Below, piece after piece: positions 12,601 through 23,350 of a stretch of 64,000 nucleotides of DNA (the stretch's first letter is position 1; every line of letters starts with the position of its first letter). Made by a program: the position numbers and the translations under genes. This DNA comes from Epinephelus fuscoguttatus (lineage: Eukaryota; Chordata; Actinopteri; Perciformes; Serranidae): assembly GCF_011397635.1 (NCBI RefSeq), contig NC_064753.1, forward strand, positions 25,320,322 to 25,384,321, read 5' to 3'. The notes beneath the pieces were generated by a model. That model was not told where the DNA came from. It saw only the letters and a list, made by a program, of their open reading frames with translations, and did no database searches.

Positions 12601-13211
12601 CTTCCAAATTAAAAAAGGTTAAAAAAGTGCCAGAGGAGGTTCCCCCCGACTCAGTTGCAGCTACTAATGCATTAAAATATCTGATTTAACTGTCATATAG
12701 GCCCAGCGTCAATCCTTGTGCCAAGTTACATTAAGTAATAAGTTAAGTTAATGAGTCAGTTAATGAGTCAGGACAAATTAGAATCAGGTGTCCTAATTTA
12801 GTCTCCTGTCGTTTTTCAAAAGTTGCCCCCAGGCAAAGCAGGCTGAGTGTCCCTGCTGTATTCTGCGTGCACCTGTGAAGGACCGTGTAACTCTCGTCTG
12901 CTTTTCTAGTAGAGAGGCACCATAAGAATTAAGATTGATACTAGTATGCCCATCATAGCCCCCACCCCCTGACTAAACAACAGTAATCTTGACAAGAATG
13001 CAAAATCAGTTTTCAGACACATTCAGCACAGCTCCCCACACTGTCTCACTACTTGCACACTGATATACACTCAAGTGGTAGTGTTAGCTGTGGTAGTGAA
13101 ACCTTGCTGGCTCTTGTCAGCATGTTGTCTGGCCATCTCTCTCAGGTTCACAGTCACAGAGGCTCCTGGACAGCAACAGTCCATGAAGTACTGAAGACCT
13201 TTCACTCCCAT
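3698..13211 (-). CDS. fam120b: FAM120B-like constitutive coactivator of PPAR-gamma, 3'-incomplete at window edge
   Basis: Eleven exons join in frame on the minus strand with GT/AG borders: 13211-13103, 11931-11741, 11585-11452, 11255-11133, 10938-10747, 10542-10278, 10189-10006, 8192-8091, 6975-6803 and 3790-3698 are the coding blocks I could place (ten listed; a noncoding first exon lies upstream), giving 522 residues without a stop. The protein starts MGVKGLQYF. Residues 1-235 form the XPG/PIN-like region, with VVDGMACLRHW near 43, QEADYE near 157, GQDSDF near 177 and LLGNDVV near 229. Later blocks EGYMVYSVLCEGVIECSNTLEDE, AIKEWFVYPGNPL and EDVDAYLSQAVCLRL match the C-terminal half of FAM120B as I remember it. 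Family knowledge: a nuclear coactivator of PPAR-gamma in mammals. The long repeat block of mammalian FAM120B is not seen. The last exons, for the conserved C-terminus, were not found at 1-3697 and probably lie outside the window. Confidence 0.9.
4530..5340. mobile_element. Decayed repeats in fam120b intron
   Basis: Two recognisable fish repeat segments. One begins AAAGGGGAACTACACCAATT at 4537. The other (about 4920-5340) ends with GTGCCAAATTTGAAGACATT and TACCTCCAGTTACGGCTGTT. I recognise both as widespread in fish genomes but cannot name the superfamily with confidence. Confidence 0.5.
7078..7792. mobile_element. Large foldback (inverted-repeat) element in fam120b intron
   Basis: Left arm about 7078-7320 and right arm about 7560-7792 are inverted copies. 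For example, AAAAGTGCTTGTTTTTGCCA near 7237 faces its degenerate complement at 7636-7657, and ATTATGGAAAAGA at 7294 faces TCTTTTCCGTAAT at 7582. No protein is encoded. It lies between the fam120b exons at 6975-6803 and 8192-8091. Confidence 0.7.
8383..8654. repeat. Left inverted repeat of the Tc1-like element
   Basis: Mirror of 9739-9962 with about three differences plus about 50 extra bases near 8463-8512. It contains the transposase stop codon (8545-8547) and the codons for the C-terminal ~36 residues. Confidence 0.85.
8545..9597 (-). CDS. Tc1-like transposase, intact ORF (350 aa)
   Basis: Cut-and-paste DDE transposase. The start at 9597 (MARTNQLTKEKPVAI) is chosen over an upstream in-frame ATG at 9696 because it matches usual Tc1 N-termini. 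Residues 1-110 form the paired-type helix-turn-helix DNA-binding region with a basic GRPR motif near 59-62 (RKGRPR). Catalytic residues: D157 in WSDESKFEIFG, D247 in QQDNDPKHTS and E286 in SPDLNPIEMVW. There are 38 residues between the second D and E instead of the 34 of Sleeping Beauty-type elements. A glycine-rich HGGGGVMVWG box is present at 191-200. There are no internal stops or frameshifts; 350 aa is full length for the family. About the last 36 codons lie inside the left inverted repeat. Activity is not shown. Confidence 0.93.
   Translation of the reverse strand: MARTNQLTKEKPVAIITLRNEGQSVWKIAKTLNVSPSGVAKTIKRYNETGTHEDRPRKGRPRVTSASEDKFIRVTSLRNRKLTAAQIRDQMNATQSSSSRPISRTTVKRRLRESGLHGQIAARKPQLRRGNKQKRFVWAKKHKEWTLDQWKSVLWSDESKFEIFGSNRRVFVRRRKGERMDSTCLVPTVKHGGGGVMVWGCFAGDTVGDLFKTEGTLNQHGYHSILQRHAIPSGLRLVGRSFIFQQDNDPKHTSRLCKGYLTKKESDGVLRQMTWPPQSPDLNPIEMVWGELDRRVKAKGPTNAKHLWELLQDCWKTISGDYLLKLMERMPRVCKAVIRAKGGYFEETRI
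9739..9962. repeat. Right inverted repeat of the Tc1-like element
   Basis: Reverse complement of the left arm. Because the left arm is partly coding, the plus strand here contains a second in-frame copy of the transposase C-terminus (MPRVCKAVIRAKGGYFEETR from about 9782). Confidence 0.85.
12140..12385. mobile_element. Decayed MITE-like repeat in fam120b intron
   Basis: CTGTGTCCGAAATTCCATAC followed by TAACATGCTATTTG and a later GCAGTATACAAACACTGGAC are typical of the same broad CATACT-type family as 55787-56480. Boundaries uncertain. Confidence 0.4.
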
Positions 13212-13591
13212 CCCTGCAGAGAGGAAACAGAGTGAGAATAAATTCATTGGAGACATTTAAGGTAACTCAGCAAGGTGCTACAATTATGCCAGTTTATCAG
13301 ACTGCCACTTTAAAGTCACGTGCTCCGTACTTGTTAATTTTAATCATTAAATGAGTGACATCGTTTCGGTTTGACATTGCTGCAGGACGATACATATCTC
13401 CACAGGTTAAACAGTTCAGTGTTCAGTGAGCGCAGACCTGAATGCTAACAGTTAGCTTAGCTTCTAGCCGCTAAACTCATACATTGCGACGTTGTCGCTA
13501 TTCCTGTCTTTACAAACCAACTCGTCTCATACTAAGATGTGTCTGTTAATGCTTTCTCCCCACAGAAATGGTTAACATAGCAAAAACTTAC

Positions 13592-13720
13592 TTTATAATC
13601 TTGGTTTACACGAGCAGCATGTATCCTGTGTTTGTTTGGTGTGAATTACTTCCTGCAATGTACGCGTGGCGTCATCACGCTGCAAAACAAAGCGCACGTG
13701 CTCGGCGCACTGAGCCCACA
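13592..13720 (-). promoter_or_regulatory. fam120b: fam120b 5' noncoding exon and promoter region
   Basis: The first coding exon begins at 13213, just 2 nt before the ATG, after a clean acceptor (tttcctctctgcag read on the minus strand), so a noncoding exon must lie upstream. A consensus donor (gtaagttt) sits at 13591, making 13592 the likely 3' end of that exon. Just upstream are an ETS-like CAGGAAGT (about 13649-13656), a CRE-like TGATGACG (about 13669-13678) and a CACGTG E-box (about 13694-13700), typical of a TATA-less housekeeping promoter. The transcription start is inferred, not seen. Confidence 0.55.
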
Positions 13721-15554
13721 CAGAGCAGTGGTAGTAATACGGAGTGATTAGTGTGATTAATCCAAATATAAAAGACCATGCAGACCCCAAAACAAAATTT
13801 ATCCCTTGAGCACAACTTGTACATCTTATTCAGACTATCACTGTACTAATGCTGTGATGAAAAATAAACATCTTGATGTGACATGAATGAGAATAGCCCA
13901 TTGAGGGTTTTGTGGGCCCAGTCCACCCTTAATAACTCCCCAGGCTAGGATCAGAGACTAATTGCTCTCCAGGCTCTCCTGGAGAATGGGGGCTCTTTTC
14001 TGGAGTCACAAGCTATTAGGTCTACCTTCTGAACACAAAGCACCCCCGTCCCTTCCACTCTATTGTCTGAGTGGAACAGGAATAAAGAAAGGGACATATG
14101 CTGGATGTCAGTCCAGCTGTCAGCATCTGTCGTCCCTCAGCCAGATGCTCTGTGGAGTGGGAGGACAATCCACCCCTCCCAGTCAACTGATCTTCAAGGA
14201 GGGAGGAGCTGTGTTGTAAATCTGCCCCTCCTGGCTACACTGCAGAGTTCTAACCACTGGACTCATGAAGACCATATCAGCATTTTGGTTTTAGACAGAA
14301 CTTTGCCAGTGGTATGTTCCTGGGTTCCCCAAAACATCTGTGACTATAATGATCATAGCTCAATCTTAAGTCTATAGGTTAGGCCCACCTTATTCTTGAG
14401 GATGCTTTTAGGAAACGGCTCCTGCGCAGATGTTGAATAAACAGCTGCGTTACCTTTTCTGCTTCGGCCCATTTGTTTTAAAGTTACATATTCATGTTCA
14501 AAACTGTTCAGCTGCAGAACTTCAGGTAATTTCTCAGGTTTAGCTCCATGTTGATAACCTGATAATCAGAGTGAGTTGCTATTCTTGTTTTCTATGTAAA
14601 CAAGACAAAATATAGTACAAAACACAATATAAACATTACACAAAAAAATGTAGTTGCACAAAACAGCGACGACAGAACTGATGACATTAGCGTTATAACA
14701 CGTACAAGCAGGTATAGTCTGAAGTTGTCCTGTAGAGGTGTTGAATTTTTAGAGTGGGGTGATAGGTCAACAGATTAAGGGCTAAATGGATACTTGGATA
14801 GCTTTCTCTGCACAATGTTATTTCCCACCATTAAGGCTATTAATAGTGGTTTAGTCTGATATAAGCCCAGAACATCACCAGCAGTGAGATTGTTGGACAA
14901 AACAGGTAGCTGATACAGAAGGAAGGACTGAACTGATGTACAGAGCCAAAAGGCATGACAATAACTGTAACTTGCACGTGGACAGTGAGAGAATATCAGT
15001 TGGGTTTCCCATTCACTTCAGTTTGTGAGTTGACTTACATGCTCTATATAGGAACTTGTGTTGTTTTGGCATGGTTGGATTACTGAATGGGCCTACTAGG
15101 CACACACCAGTGTCCCCCTGGCCTCCACCGACAAAATGTCACTCAAATTTAGCAGTAATGACCAGGAAGAGATTTGAAATTTCCACAAAGAGTCGCAAAG
15201 GAACTTAATCTTATTCTGTCTAATCAATCTAAGAGATGGAAATAATAGAGAAATGGGCAAAACAACCACATAGAGACACAAAATTACCACAAAGAGACAT
15301 TAAACCAAGAATTGCATAACAACTATAAAGAGACGCAAATAACAACAAATAATAATCTGTCCACGTGTATTGACTGGATTTTGGAGTTGCAATTCATGGC
15401 AAATATGTTGTTGCATATTTTGTGCCAATTTATGCTGAATGGCCATTTTGTTGTCACCTTACTTGAATTGCTGAAAAAATTGGAGATGTAAGTGACAATT
15501 CAGAGATCTGGAATCAGGATACTATGTTGTTCCAAAATGCACTTTTATTCTATC

Positions 15555-15587
15555 TTTAGTTTAGTTTAGTTTAGTTTAGTTTAGTTT
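15555..15587. repeat. (TTTAG)n tandem repeat
   Basis: Six TTTAG units in a row. Confidence 0.95.
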
Positions 15588-16551
15588 GGTCATTTTCCAA
15601 CTTATAAAACTCAAATACACTGTTAGACATTAAATAAACATAAAGTTAACGCTTTTTTAGCATTAAAAAGCAAAAAAATGAACAAAAACAAAAAACAAAA
15701 CAGGACAGAAAAGGCGTAGGCTGAAGCCTGAGCTTATTACACCTACGCTTTTATTTTTGTCAGCTCTTTTTATTGAGTTGATACAGTGCATACCCCATCC
15801 AGTTTACACACTGTTCAGACCTAGCTTGATCAGGACCAGGCACAAAGTTATCGCAGTTGTCGCAGGGGAAAACTTAGTTTCATAACCTGCAGGTGTCACA
15901 CATGAAAACATAAACACAATGCTTACAATGTACCTGAATGTGCACACATAGACACATGCTCTATATTCATGTGTGTATCCTCTATATGCGAACACAAAAG
16001 ACCAGAGGTGCAAAGGGGTTTATATAATCCTGCATCCCATTTTCAGCAGTCAGTGTTTGGGTCTGTTGCCTATTCACGTTGGATCTTTTCAACTTCCTCC
16101 TCCTCCTCCTATACCAACTCTTCCTTCTCTTCTTCCATCTCCTCCCCTTTAAGTTCCTCCCCCCTGTTGCCTCCCCTCCTCCTCCTGCTCCCCAACTCCT
16201 GACCAAAGCTTGACTCAGGAGAAACAGAGGCAGATGTTCCAGGAGCACACGACTGCCCTCATCCCCCCACCCCCCACACAACCCCTCCCATTTGTACTGG
16301 ATCAGCAGTTAACCCCCGGAAAGAATTGACCATACAAGCACGCACACACACATACAAAGAACACCGCTGCACAAATCTGTACTGGCTCAACAGTTGTCCA
16401 ACTGAATGAACAACACACATACACATACACACCAAGTGCTGTCCAAATCCCCTCAGTGTCCCTGATAGTAGCCACCCTGGGGTCAGGCCTGGTGTCAGCG
16501 TCCAGGGCCCAGGGTCTCTCTGGGCAGCTGGCCGGGCTAATCCTGCTGCTG

Positions 16552-16625
16552 GAGGCCACTGGTTCTCAAACCAAAGGCCAAGGACCCCTGGGGGGCCACA
16601 GGGCAGGGATCTCAGGGAGCAGGGA
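16552..16625. mobile_element. hAT-like repeat end
   Basis: CCACTGGTTCTCAAACCAAAG followed by AGGACCCCTGGGGGGCCAC is the usual start of a widespread hAT-related fish repeat. A similar end in reverse (CAGTTGGGAACCACTAGTCT) is at 37036-37055. Confidence 0.45.
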
Positions 16626-17994
16626 CTGCACGATTTGTTCAGAATGTAGGCTTTTTTTGTTTGTTTGTTTGTTTTGAGTTCGTTAAACATTGAACATTGA
16701 ATTTCATGGTGTTGTGTGACAATAATGACACGTGGAAATTGGAAAGCTGGGTCATCATCAAAAAAGAAATGATTCATCATCAAAAGCAGATTCGTTATTA
16801 TGGACTCGTGTTTTAGCACTGTTCAGTACTATAAAACATAATATATATTCAAAGCAAAAACAACAAATATATCATAGTAAATTACAGAGGAGCATGCAAA
16901 ACAATTCAAACAAAAGAACTGGCAACTGAAATGTCCTTAAATTATACTGGGTGCTGACCCAAAAAACCAAAGAATTAGCAAAAGAAGTCAGATGCAGAAG
17001 GGCATTGGTGCATTTTAGCTCTAGGATTTATTCAGTGTTACTGAGAAATTAATGTACTGAAACATGCTGAAAACATCGAGAAATTTTCCAATTCATGTAA
17101 TGGTGTAGCCATAAAAACAAAAATCTGAATTTTAGTATTTCATTCAGTATAAGGGCTGTGATGATTTTCAATTAATCCTCTTATTCTCTTGTCTGTGAAT
17201 CCCTGAGATCGGAGATGACTTCACAAAGTGGAACAAAAAATGGCACAGATCTAAGTGTGCAAAATCTTTCCTATCAATTTGGACTTATTGATGCTTCAAG
17301 CGTCTTTGCCAAGACTGACCCAGGTAGAGCTGTGATCGTCCTGTATTAACCAACCAACAATCTGAATTGCAAAAATATTTAATTTGATAAAACAAAGGAC
17401 AAAGAAAAAGAGCAGATTCTCAGATTAGAGAGACCAGAACCAAGTAATGTTTGGCAATTTTGCTTGAAAAATCTCTAAAATCACTTTATCAGCTATCAGA
17501 CTTATGAGCTGATGGATTGTTTTAGCTTTAAAGAAACACTTGAAACAGGCTGCACAATATGTGATGTCAAAGTGGTAAAAATACTTTATCTGACACTGAA
17601 GCTACTGAAGCTAACATTAAAGAGGAATGCTAAAAATAGACGTTCATAAAGAAAAACAACACAATCTAAATTCAGTCTATACACATTCTCTTACTACACT
17701 GACTTCCTACCTTTCATACATCTGTCAGTGTATTGCACAATAACACAGGTACACTACAAGTTTGTGTCACACACTGAGGCTAACAGGTGGCGTAAGTTGC
17801 TACATTCCTGACTGGGATGGTAGGTAGGCAGCCTCAGGTCTTTGTGGCTCACACGGGGAGGGGACACGCGAGTCTCGAGTTTCTGACATCACAGTGTCAT
17901 TGTTGCTGGGGGAGTCTTATCCATCAAGCCAACGACCCGGGCCACACGACTACTATCTACTGTATCTATCATTATAATCAGCACTGGAATGCTG

Positions 17995-18031
17995 AATCTA
18001 TCTATCTATCTATCCATCTATCTATCTATCT
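17995..18031. repeat. (CTAT)n tandem repeat
   Basis: Nine tetranucleotide units with one CCAT variant. Confidence 0.95.
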
Positions 18032-18451
18032 GACACTGTGATGGAGCAAATACATGATGAACGCATGAATCATGACCAGTAAAATAACACAGCAGCACAG
18101 GGATAAAAAAAAACCACTTGTCTAATTAAATATTGGCCTCTATTCAGCCGGCCTTTCTTTTCAGCCTGTGCACAAATTAAATATCTCACTCAGCACCCCA
18201 GTTGATTAAAGCCAGTATTCTTGACCTGCATGTGGGAACCCAAACAGCGTGGACGTAGTTACATTAGTTCTGGCTCAAACTGAATGATCCAGAGTCCCTG
18301 TGAACTTTGGTTTCTGTGTAACTGACCACACCAAAGGCTGCCATGCTATGTGCAATGGTGTGTGTGCGTTCTTGTGTATGTGTGTGGGTAGTTGGTGTGA
18401 TGGCGATATTGTGGAGGTTCCCACGATGGCCATCCATCCATTTCTTGGCAT

Positions 18452-18454
<3 letters not shown>

Positions 18455-18512
<58 letters not shown>
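18455..18512. repeat. (CA)n microsatellite
   Basis: About 29 uninterrupted CA units. Confidence 0.95.
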
Positions 18513-18515
<3 letters not shown>

Positions 18516-20029
18516 GCCATATGGCCACCTCAAACCCCTCGCATGCCTCCACTGTGATTTGGCTCAGGGACCCGTCAAGCAACTAGTAGCTTCACCTCTA
18601 AAGGCATTTGGCCTGTAGACTAGAGGAAGGAGGGAGGAATAAGGAAGGAAGAGAAGGAGGAAGGATGGAGAGATAGGAGGAATAGATTAATGGAGTGATG
18701 AGGGAGAAGGCATGGATATAAAATAAGAAATTAAAAGGCTTTGCAGAGAGGTAGAGAAGAGGGGAAGCCATTTGGTAGTTGGTTGGTGTTGTGGTGTTTG
18801 GTGAGCAGATGGCCAGGGCTCGAGGAGGGGCGTGTCTTGTCCTCGCGACCCTTCACAAATCACACGGTTTCTCCCCCGAGGGGCTCGCGACTCGCCGTTC
18901 AATAAGAATCAATGGGAATTACTTCGCAAGAGAAAGGGATGAATGGGCGGCGGGGCGCGAGACCTCTTCCTTTGTTGTCCCCCTGCGTGTCACAGAGCTC
19001 CTGGTCACACACACACACACACACTCACACTCACACGCGCGCACACGCAGTTACACATACACACATAGACAATAGCAAAGCACTTCAGTTAAACAATCGA
19101 CCTCCAGTTAAACAATTTTTTAACCTCACACGCGCGCGTGCACGCACACACACACACCCGCAGAGGGATCAGGTGGGAGGAGTTTCTACTTTCTGCTGTT
19201 TCCTTAAAACACAATTAGAGAATCTCCTGGCATAAATTATGTTTTAGAGGAAAATGTCGCCTTGATGCTGATGAACGAGGGAGGGGGTCACTTTCCATCT
19301 CACCATGCCTTTCAGTCACGCTTTGCTGGCGTAATCGGAAAATGTGTGCCACGTCATGGTGATGAATGACTGATAGTATATTGGCCTAATACAGAGAGAG
19401 AGAGAAAGAGCACCGGGGACCTCTGAAAGTCGGGATGAGTGTAAATAAAAGGCCTCAAGAGAGGGATTTTACGCCACGCCACATAGGAGCATTGTATGCT
19501 ATTGAGAAGGAGGCTGAAATCAACTGGTTAAATGAAATGAGCAGCTCCAAGCAGCGTCCTATAGCTAAACACACATACGGGTATCTGGAAAGACTGTGGC
19601 AGGCAGGGATAATAGTGTTAAAGCTTAAGGTTAAAGGCCCTTCAATCAGCCTCAAGGGGTGTAAAGAGCACATCATGGACACACAAGCACATCAGATGGG
19701 GGCTTCTTATTTATCTATACACTGACCCAGGGAGAATTATAAAGCACGGTCATCAAACACATGCAGTGATAGGGCAACACCAGCTCTATACACACAGGAG
19801 CGCATCAACAGTGTGTGACAGACTTAAAGCTGTCCAAAGGGATGAGATGAGCTGGTGTGATGCACGCCTTGTTTGGGGACAGCAGCAGACCAAAACAGTG
19901 ATGCTGTGCAGACAGCAGCTAGATTTGTTAACCAAGCCCCTGCAATGCCATGTGTGTGCTCATATGTGTAAACATTAGAGGTGGTGTAGTAGGCCTACTC
20001 TGCAGTATGGTTCATCAGTGGTACATAAC

Positions 20030-20110
20030 ACAGGGGCGTAAATATAGACAGTGCAGGCAGTGCAGTCACACAGGGGCCCGTGGGGTGGTGGAGCCTGATT
20101 ACCACCTGTA
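20030..20110. mobile_element. Dispersed repeat end, copy A
   Basis: CAGGGGCGTAAATATAGACA followed by GTGCAGGCAGTGCAG and GGGGCCCGTGGGGTGG is matched in inverse at 62580-62645. Confidence 0.5.
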
Positions 20111-20681
20111 CTCAAATGGTGTGACTTTTTTAAAGATATATATGCCCTCAAAAGGCAAACCCATCTCCATCATGGTTTTCTGTTTTTGTAAAATAGTATC
20201 GATCTATAACAAATTATATGCTAATTCTACATAAACTATAATTCAACTATAAAACGTTACAAGTTAAACTAATAATTCCCTGTTGTCGTTTGAAGTTTTT
20301 GTCCTATACAGATATGTAATGGTGATTGCTGTTTAATATATATGTTAATGTCTAATATCAAGTTATGTAACAAGGCGGTATGATTTACAGTAGTTACTTT
20401 AGGTACAAAATCTCTCAAGACCGACAAGGTAGGCACATTTACAAGCATATAACATATAAGTGGCAGTGAGACACACTATATATAAAATATATATATAACT
20501 AAAACTCTCTCCGTGTGTGCTTCATAACTAGTAAGTAGGGCACACTCTGTCCATCATAACTACCGTATGCCACTGACCAAACACATTAATAAAGACAGTG
20601 TTGTGAAGCAGCTGACCTGACTGACAAGTGCAATCCAAGAGAAATTTCAGTGCTACCTCACAGGTATTCAGCGGTGGTTTA

Positions 20682-21583
20682 CAGAGGTGGGACCAAGTCA
20701 TTTTTTTGCAAGTTACAAGTAAGTCTTAAGCCTTTGCACTCAAGTCCCGAGTCAAGAACTAGGTCCCAAACTTTGAGTTCTGAGTCCTGGACAAGTCATA
20801 ATGGGCTCAACATCAAATGCAATGCCATTTTAAGAACAGTTATACATTAAGTTTATTAAAATCGTGAATGCTTTTTATCCTGTGACCCTTAAGAGGATAA
20901 GTGGTAACAGACAATGGATGGATGGATGGATGGATGGATGGATGGATGGATGGAAGCTTTTTTAAATTTGCACTTATTTGTTTTAAAAAGTTTGTTGAAA
21001 CATTACTTGGCTGTTATGCTAAAGTTAGCTAAGCATTAGCTAGTTACGTTAATATGAGCTTTAACTTACTGTTCCTTCTGTGACTTCAAATGTCAAACGA
21101 ATTTGGAAGTTGTTGTGTCTGTCTGCAATTATTCACCTGCACGTTTTGTATACTGCAATTTGTTTTTTGTTGTCCACCACATACTTTTGGTACATGAATA
21201 ACACAAATTACCAGCTGGAGCTCAGTAACATAACATCAGTTCTTTCCTGCAACTTGATTGGATGCTGTCAGATTGGTTCAAACAGAGTGGATCTAGAGAA
21301 CTAAGTGTCAGCTTGCTGGGAATAAATGGCGTAGTTGATTCAGTAAATGAATTGAGTCACGGCACACTTTTTAATCGTTTTTAATCTCTGGGTTTCAAGT
21401 ATTTCTATGTCAAAAGGTTCAAATCCAAGTGAAGTCACAAGTCATTGGTGTTGAAGCCAAAGTCAAGTTACTTACCAAGTTACCAAGACTTCTTTGATTT
21501 TGTCAACTTGAGTCTTAATTCATCAGATTTGTGACTTGAGTCTGACTCGAGTCTAAGTCATGTGACTCGAGTCCACACCTCTG
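20682..21583. mobile_element. Non-autonomous hAT-like element, 902 bp
   Basis: Left end CAGAGGTGGGACCAAGTC, right end (complement) CAGAGGTGTGGACTCGAGTC; CAGAGGTG is the classical hAT terminus. Flanks 20674-20681 (gtggttta) and 21584-21591 (atggttta) match at 7 of 8 bases, an 8-bp hAT-type target duplication. Subterminal DNA is full of CAAGTC/GACTTG repeats. No transposase is encoded. Confidence 0.75.
20875..20954 (+). mobile_element. LINE 3' tail with (GGAT)n nested in the hAT-like element
   Basis: GTGACCCTTAAGAGGATAAG followed by a ten-unit GGAT repeat is the usual 3' end of a fish non-LTR retrotransposon. It lies inside the 902-bp hAT-like element, so it inserted later. Confidence 0.6.
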
Positions 21584-21699
21584 ATGGTTTATAAATAAGA
21601 TTTAATCTTTTTCTTACATTAATGAATTATGATTAACTGCTATATCTGATGCTTTAAATCAGAGTCATAAGGCATTAATGACTCAGAATCACAGATCAG

Positions 21700-21900
21700 C
21701 ACATTTATGGTGACTTTTTCAGTTTTAATGAAACATGAACAATATTCATGAGATGACATCTTCAGTTTCTTCACAGCCAGAGATAAGCTCATAACAACAT
21801 CATGCCAACAAGTGTGAATTCTTCCCCACATTTTTGGAAACACACAGATATGCAAATTAGACAGTGGGTCCATGTGTGGAGAGGTGTTTTGTTCCCACAT
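21700..21900. promoter_or_regulatory. Candidate upstream dld element with octamer and RBPJ site
   Basis: AT-rich block 1.5 kb upstream of the dld TATA box. It contains a perfect octamer ATGCAAAT (21850-21857) and a consensus RBPJ/Su(H) site ATGTGGGAAC on the minus strand (21891-21900). Pairing of POU and Notch-effector motifs next to a Notch ligand gene is suggestive; no conservation data were available. Confidence 0.3.
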
Positions 21901-22084
21901 TAGCCCACACAGAGAATTATTCTGGGTACTTATTTTGTGTCCACAGTTGCTTTACTCTATAATGTTTTATCTCCTGTGATGTATGCAGGAAATGATATTT
22001 TGTTATCAAACATATTGGAAGATTACTGTTTATGCAACCGGCCATGCTCCCTCTCTGTCTCTCTCTGCCTCTGGTGTTGTATTA

Positions 22085-22135
22085 TTGTGGGAGAGCAGGT
22101 GCTGCCGGCCCAATTACCATACAGCTGAAAGCACA
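22085..22135. promoter_or_regulatory. E-box pair upstream of dld
   Basis: CAGGTG (22096-22101) and CAGCTG (about 22123-22128) lie 27 bp apart on either side of an AATTAC homeobox-like core, about 1.2 kb upstream of the start site. Proneural bHLH factors bind such E-boxes at Delta genes. Single motifs are common by chance. Confidence 0.3.
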
Positions 22136-23283
22136 AAGAAAAAAAACTTTACTCCCTCTATGCCTCCCCTCCTCCTCCTCCTCCTCCTCATCCTCCTCGC
22201 CCTCCCTCTCCTCACAAAGTCCCTTAATGACAGCCACGCGAGTGACACACCACCAAGTCTTTTTTACTGCCTCTACCAAAGAGCAAGTAAGGGAAATACA
22301 GAGGCATGCGGTGAAAAGGTTTAGGTGTGTTGGTCCGCGGCCGGCGTGTGCGTATTTGGGTGCGTCTTTGCGCACTTGGTTTGGATCTTGTTTCAGAGTA
22401 TTTTACCCACAAAAAAATGTTAAAGCTGATCTTTTTCATGGGAAGTGGTTCAAAATGTAACTTAGGAGTATAAATACAGACAATCAACAGGAATATTAAA
22501 AGTCATCAAGGTGAATATTGAGTCGGATTTATGTGGTCAGGATGAGATGTATATTTACGTGTCTAAATATATTTTTGCGCAGGGGGAACAGAACTAATTT
22601 GTTCGATTAAACGGCTGTTTGGACATATTTTTATCAACCATTTAATCAGTAAATCTTCATTTAAGATGACATAATACATGATGTAAGGTCAGATATGAAG
22701 AGGTGACATTAAACCAAGAAATAAAGATAAGTTAATAGGGACAAATCGACTTGTTTTGGGGGTGTGAGCATGTGAAAACCACGGCAGGGGTAACACCATA
22801 GGAATGTGGCGGAGCAGATGGTCGGTTGTAACGCAGTTGGGACGGCTGGCAGTCGGCTGGCCATGCAGGGAACGGGCCAGCTTTACCATAACCCCAAATA
22901 TGAGAAGCCAGCGCCTGGCTTGCTGCTGCGTGTATAAATCACTTGATGCTGAGATGTGGAGGATTTCGTGCAGAGGTTAAAGAATTTGTCGGAATGTAAA
23001 TGGGCCCTGTGTGTTGTGTTGTGGAGGAGGGAGGCATCACGGGAAGCAAGGGGTTGTTGCACATTTAACAGCTCACTAGCCATTTGGTCTGTCCCTTTGA
23101 GAGAAAGGGAGGGGGGGGGTGAGGGAGGGCGGGTTTAGAAAAGTTGTGTGCAACCCCCCCCACACACACCACCACCGCCACCACCACCACCCCTCTCCTC
23201 CCCCCTCCTCTTTCTTTGTGATGGCCCCGGGGCGGACTTGTGGTGCTGGTGGAGGGAGGGGAAGAAGAGGAGCAGAGGGGCTC

Positions 23284-23350
23284 ATTTGCATCTTATTACC
23301 CTTCGCCTGCTGGCCCGGTATAAAACCCTGTGCAGGGCAGGAGACCCATC
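23284..23350 (+). promoter_or_regulatory. dld: dld core promoter: octamer, TATA box, likely start site
   Basis: A perfect POU octamer ATTTGCAT lies at 23284-23291, followed by a TATA box (GTATAAAA, 23318-23325). A start site about 30 bp downstream, near 23348, is inferred. This gives a 5' UTR of about 455 nt. Known for mammalian Dll1: POU (Brn) factors and proneural bHLH proteins co-regulate it through octamer plus E-box motifs; no CAGCTG box adjoins this octamer. Confidence 0.7.

Larger units (their letters stand above)
13720..20030. other. Intergenic DNA between fam120b and dld, distal part
   Basis: No coding exon recognised. Contains a TTTAG repeat (15555-15587), GTTT runs (16650-16676), a CTAT repeat (17995-18031), a long CA repeat (18455-18512), CA-rich DNA at 19005-19160 and C/T-rich DNA at 16095-16200. 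The block 13930-14230 is more GC-rich with an 85-codon open frame that resembles nothing I know. Confidence 0.5.

Noticed and set aside
16259..16819. 186-codon minus-strand ORF
   Set aside because: Longest non-gene frame, but spans a hAT-like repeat end and low-complexity cysteine/valine sequence; no recognisable domain.
18264..18618. Several ORFs of 78-91 codons rich in Cys-Val or His-Thr
   Set aside because: Pure products of the CA/GT microsatellite read in different frames.
21420..21445. tRNA-like GGTTCAAATCC B-box
   Set aside because: Part of the hAT-like element; no A-box or cloverleaf around it.
22032..22460. 142-codon ORF upstream of dld
   Set aside because: Driven by a CTC/TCC-rich tract; no domain, no splice context, lies in the candidate regulatory region.
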